Source: Lachnospiraceae bacterium (GTDB lineage Bacteria > Bacillota_A > Clostridia > Lachnospirales > Lachnospiraceae). From it: a stretch of 9,124 nt of DNA. Below the pieces are notes generated by a model. That model was not told the DNA's origin. It made no database searches and saw only the letters and a program-made list of their open reading frames with translations. Positions within the stretch are counted from its first letter, which is position 1. Each line of letters begins with the position of its first letter. The position numbers and the translations under genes are program-made. Location of the stretch: contig JAFQDI010000015.1 in assembly GCA_017416055.1 (NCBI GenBank), forward strand, positions 1 to 9,124, written 5' to 3'. Below, piece by piece: positions 6,916 to 9,124 of the stretch.

Positions 6916-7813
6916 ATCTTGTCTTGTACTCGTCGATAAACGTCTTCATTCGGTTGTAACGCTCCACCGCCCAATCCTCCATGGGCTGACCGTCATAGGG
7001 CACTCTCGCTTTCGCCCACAGGGTCCACAGATAATCCACATAGATCTTGCTCGCAAGGAAATGCTTCTCATCCATCACGTCCGGCTCCTTTCCCAGATAT
7101 GTGCACAGAAGCAGTCTATCGCAGATTCTGTCATATCCCGCCTCAATCGACACATCTGCCAAGTCCCACATTCCGTCATTCATGCCTGCGTATTCCCAGT
7201 CGATCAGATACATCCTTCCGTCGCCCTCGACCCAGTTCTCGCACAGCGGATCGTTGTGGCAGGGCACCTTCTTGATCTCAAACGCAGCGTCAATCTCCGC
7301 CTTGATCTGCATCACCTCTGCCTTGATCTCGGCGTAGTCCGCAAACATGCTCACCTGCTTATCCTCAATGATTTTCTCATAACTTGCAGCCATGTCAAAC
7401 ACTTCAAAGGGAACTTTGGTATCCGCGCCACAGGAATGAAGCTGCTTAAAGATACGCGCTACTTTTTCGATCCGCTCTGGCTCATGAAGCGTTTCCGCAC
7501 ACATCGTCACTGCATTCGGGATATATCGGGTCACCTTCGCACCCATTTTGTCAAAATAAAGCAGATCTGCATCAATCCCCAGTTCGCAGGCCAACCTCGT
7601 GCTGATCATCTCATCACTGCGGACGATCATCTCTTCCGTTCCCTCTCCCGGAATACGGACCACATATTCGGCGCTGTCAGCCAATGTGACTTTGTAGGTA
7701 TGATTGGTCAGACCACCCATGCGGGACAAGTCAACATATTCATCCGTGCCAAGCACCAGATTCATCAATTGTTTGACTTTTGCAATGTCCTCGCGGATCA
7801 CTTCTCTTGCCAT
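6914..7813 (-). CDS. licA: Choline kinase, LicA family
   Basis: 299 residues from ATG 7813. An upstream in-frame ATG at 7834 adds seven residues but lacks a good ribosome site, whereas GGGAG lies 5 bases before 7813. The fold is the aminoglycoside-phosphotransferase-like kinase: N-lobe with GGLTNHTYKV (33-42) and VVRIPGEGT (51-59), catalytic loop CHNDPLCENW (185-194; D188 catalytic, N193 metal), and IDWEYAGMND (204-213; D205 metal). HNDPxxEN followed by DWEYAG is typical of LicA and related choline/ethanolamine kinases. It phosphorylates choline with ATP to phosphocholine, the substrate of the adjacent cytidylyltransferase. No membrane segments; cytosolic. Length matches family members. The gene follows licC by 62 bases, and licB follows 12 bases after its stop. 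Ethanolamine or another amino alcohol cannot be excluded as substrate. Confidence 0.93.
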   Translation of the reverse strand: MAREVIREDIAKVKQLMNLVLGTDEYVDLSRMGGLTNHTYKVTLADSAEYVVRIPGEGTEEMIVRSDEMISTRLACELGIDADLLYFDKMGAKVTRYIPNAVTMCAETLHEPERIEKVARIFKQLHSCGADTKVPFEVFDMAASYEKIIEDKQVSMFADYAEIKAEVMQIKAEIDAAFEIKKVPCHNDPLCENWVEGDGRMYLIDWEYAGMNDGMWDLADVSIEAGYDRICDRLLLCTYLGKEPDVMDEKHFLASKIYVDYLWTLWAKARVPYDGQPMEDWAVERYNRMKTFIDEYKTR

Positions 7814-7818
7814 AATTA

Positions 7819-7823
7819 CTCCC
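7819..7823 (-). promoter_or_regulatory. Shine-Dalgarno that decides the licA start at 7813
   Basis: GGGAG lies 5 bases before ATG 7813. It falls inside the coding frame if the ATG at 7834 were used, and 7834 has no comparable site upstream. Confidence 0.65.
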
Positions 7824-7875
7824 TTCTTCCACATCTTCAGCGGATTGGTTTGTCTTAAGAACAGACAATTCCCTC

Positions 7876-8745
7876 TTATCGTTTTCTTAATTGTTTCTCT
7901 TTGTACGAATACTCAAAGTCTCCGGCAGGGCAGGTAAACGTAAAGCCTGCCGCCTCGTTCGTGCTATCTTTATACGCAGTGACTGACCGGATATCCTTCT
8001 CGGGACAGCTCAGCTCCTTCGCAACTGTTCTAAGAATCTCAGATCGTGTGTCATCAACATAGCTCTCGTCAAACTCTCGAAGCTCATCCAGCGTGTCAAA
8101 CTCAAACACCACATCGTCTGCATACTTACGGATCTTCATCTTCAGTTCATCCAGATGCTCCATGTAGATGCTCTCCCAGAGCTTATCCTTCGTCTCGGGA
8201 AGATCATACTCCCGGTTGAGGATTTCCACAAACTTCCGGCTGAACTTCTCATCCCAAAACGTATGCCCCAACATATACCACGCATCAGCTCCGCCGACGG
8301 TCACATCACAGATCGTACCATCCGCATCGCTCTCCATGCACCACTCTTTCGTCGGGCCGTCCGCATACACCGCCGCGTAGTAGCAATCGGACACTTCCCG
8401 CTCAAACGGATTTTGAGAAAAATAATTATCCGCAGAGCAAATATAGGTATTCTTCAAAACATCCCGAACCGCATAGATACTGCCATTATTGTTTCTACGC
8501 AAAAAATCGGAGTTCAACACCAGATGAACCCCGAACTTTTCCTCCAGGTAAGTAAACATCTCTGCCTTATAGCCCACTACAATGTATATGTCAGTAACTC
8601 CTGCTTCCTTGAGCTGACGAATCTGACGTTCGATCAATACCTCTCCTCTGACCGAAATCAGCGCCTTCGGCATCTCATAGGAAAGCGGAGCAAATCTGCT
8701 GGACGTACCAGCCGCCATGATTACCGCATTATCAACAATCTTCAT
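7876..8745 (-). CDS. licC: CTP:phosphocholine cytidylyltransferase, LicC family, with C-terminal extension
   Basis: 289 residues; ATG 8745 has AGGGGG 7 bases upstream. Residues 1-225 form a nucleotidyltransferase domain: AAGTSSRFAP (11-20) as the nucleotide-binding loop, PKAL (26-29) with K27, NNNGSIYAV (85-93), and SADNYF (104-109) with D106 as a likely metal ligand. KEW (133-135) and HTFWDEKFS (161-169) also follow the LicC layout I know from Streptococcus pneumoniae (about 229 residues). It would make CDP-choline from CTP and phosphocholine in the cytosol. Residues 226-289 are extra: a helix (DDTRSEILRTVAKEL) and a strand-rich tail (GFTFTCPAGDFEYSY) that looks like the N-lobe of a LicA-type kinase without the rest. 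First gene of the operon, directly after the promoter. Confidence 0.92.
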   Translation of the reverse strand: MKIVDNAVIMAAGTSSRFAPLSYEMPKALISVRGEVLIERQIRQLKEAGVTDIYIVVGYKAEMFTYLEEKFGVHLVLNSDFLRRNNNGSIYAVRDVLKNTYICSADNYFSQNPFEREVSDCYYAAVYADGPTKEWCMESDADGTICDVTVGGADAWYMLGHTFWDEKFSRKFVEILNREYDLPETKDKLWESIYMEHLDELKMKIRKYADDVVFEFDTLDELREFDESYVDDTRSEILRTVAKELSCPEKDIRSVTAYKDSTNEAAGFTFTCPAGDFEYSYKEKQLRKR

Positions 8746-8769
8746 CTTGCGTCCCCCTCGTTTCGTATT

Positions 8770-8797
8770 ATTATAGCATAAACTGAGTTTAATTCAA
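8770..8797 (-). promoter_or_regulatory. Sigma-A type promoter of the lic operon
   Basis: On the minus strand: -35 TTGAAT (8797-8792), a 16-base spacer, and -10 TATAAT (8775-8770) preceded by TGC, giving an extended -10. The start would fall near 8763, leaving a leader of about 20 bases that contains the licC ribosome site, so there is no room for a riboswitch. This is the best promoter in the window. Confidence 0.8.
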
Positions 8798-8835
8798 TGG
8801 TTTAGAGGGGTGAATTGTTTAATTATTATTTAACA

Positions 8836-8849
8836 TGACAAATTCGTCA
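8836..8849. promoter_or_regulatory. Possible operator: imperfect palindrome upstream of the lic promoter
   Basis: TGACAAATTCGTCA is a 14-base palindrome with one mismatched pair. Read on the minus strand, flanks extend it to a TGTGAC-N6-GTCATG arrangement reminiscent of Crp/Fnr-type sites. Its centre lies about 80 bases upstream of the predicted transcription start, a possible activator position. It could equally be chance in AT-rich DNA. Confidence 0.25.
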
Positions 8850-8934
8850 CATTTGGCGGAGGGATTTCTGCGTCTTTTACCACACTCTGTCCTCACACAA
8901 GTGATTCATATGATAAACGTTGAAGGATTCATAT

Positions 8935-9123
8935 TTACCGTTCCTCCGATTCCGCTCCGTTATGAATGGTTTCCATGAGTTGTTTCGCTTCCGTCACCGC
9001 GTACAATTTGTTGCCTTTTTTTATCACATAATCCAGTTTCTCTCTAGCTTTTTCCATATCACCCAGTTTCAGATATGCCTTGGCCTGCAGCAATGACACG
9101 CTTACTTCTTCCTTAAGATTATA
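8935..9123 (-). CDS. C-terminal end of a TPR-containing protein, 5' end beyond the window
   Basis: The last 62 codons of a minus-strand gene ending at TAA (8937-8935). The visible part holds one clear tetratricopeptide-like helix pair (LLQAKAYLKLGDMEKAREKL, with the small-residue and LGD..KA pattern), then a helix ending in a charged tail (GAESEER). TPR C-termini like this are common in Gram-positive regulators with an N-terminal helix-turn-helix (XRE/Rgg-like), but the N-terminus is missing, so no regulator role can be claimed. No intrinsic terminator is seen between its stop and the lic promoter, so read-through into licC is possible. Confidence 0.7.
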   Translation of the reverse strand, partial: YNLKEEVSVSLLQAKAYLKLGDMEKAREKLDYVIKKGNKLYAVTEAKQLMETIHNGAESEER

Positions 9124-9124
9124 A

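Noticed and set aside
7061..7858. Plus-strand frame of 265 codons opposite licA
   Set aside because: Antisense to a well-conserved choline kinase; His/Ile/Leu-rich composition typical of shadow frames.
7850..7868. Hairpin TTGTCT-7-base loop-AGACAA between licC and licA, considered as a terminator or attenuator
   Set aside because: Only six AT-rich pairs and no T-tract afterwards; most likely neutral or a weak processing site.
8746..8763. Possible choline- or CDP-choline-sensing riboswitch in the licC leader
   Set aside because: The predicted leader is only about 20 bases, enough for the ribosome site and nothing more.
8906..8932. Minus-strand 8-codon frame (MNPSTFII) right after the TPR gene, considered as a signalling peptide next to a TPR regulator
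   Set aside because: Too short for a pre-peptide with a secretion signal, and no ribosome site of its own.
8835..8978. Plus-strand 47-codon frame starting MTNSSHLAEG in the intergenic region
   Set aside because: No ribosome site at a useful distance, and its 3' third runs antisense to the TPR gene. Considered as an antisense small protein but not supportable.
1..9124. tRNA, rRNA, CRISPR array, transposase, integrase or attachment site
   Set aside because: None seen on reading both strands: no spaced direct repeats, no mobile-element genes and no terminal inverted repeats.

Overview
The window looks like part of a chromosome from a Gram-positive Firmicute, most likely a gut-type Clostridia/Lachnospiraceae species. 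The support is indirect: strong AGGAGG-type Shine-Dalgarno sites, tightly packed co-directional genes, a lic/teichoic-acid type gene set, and a Gram-positive style short YidC core. Every gene I can support lies on the minus strand, so transcription runs from the high coordinates to the low ones. I see no tRNA, rRNA, insertion sequence, CRISPR array or attachment site.

Region by region, in transcription order. (1) 9123-8935 is the C-terminal end of a TPR-containing protein cut by the window edge. (2) 8934-8746 is a 189-base intergenic region with a good sigma-A type promoter (-35 TTGAAT, 16-base spacer, extended -10 TGC-TATAAT) and a dyad symmetry upstream of it. (3) 8745-2009 is one apparent operon: licC (CTP:phosphocholine cytidylyltransferase), licA (choline kinase), licB (choline-type DMT permease), a membrane-anchored CDP-glycerol glycerophosphotransferase (TagF/TagB family) protein, and an 891-residue fusion of a YidC/Oxa1 domain, a second membrane domain and an extracytoplasmic sulfatase/LTA-synthase-like catalytic domain. 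An intrinsic terminator (1997-1951) closes it. (4) 1901-1 is a second, more AT-rich unit of small accessory genes: a HExxH metalloprotease-like protein, an MGxWGxG protein followed in the same frame by a TTG-started protein of unknown function, and a partial protein ending in a cysteine cluster at the window edge. That last gene starts at 515 and runs off the window.

How the genes may work together: LicB would import choline, LicA would phosphorylate it and LicC would activate it to CDP-choline. The last two genes of the operon are plausible polymer or lipid-linked phosphodiester transferases acting on the membrane and outside it. No licD (the usual phosphocholine transferase) is present in the window. 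The most interesting feature is therefore the fused YidC-phosphotransferase sharing an operon with licCAB. Its YidC part has lost the conserved arginine of the hydrophilic groove, and its outer domain carries a threonine placed like the nucleophile of EptA/MCR phosphoethanolamine transferases. I propose it as a candidate undescribed cell-surface phosphodiester decoration system. This is inference from sequence reading, not a demonstrated function.
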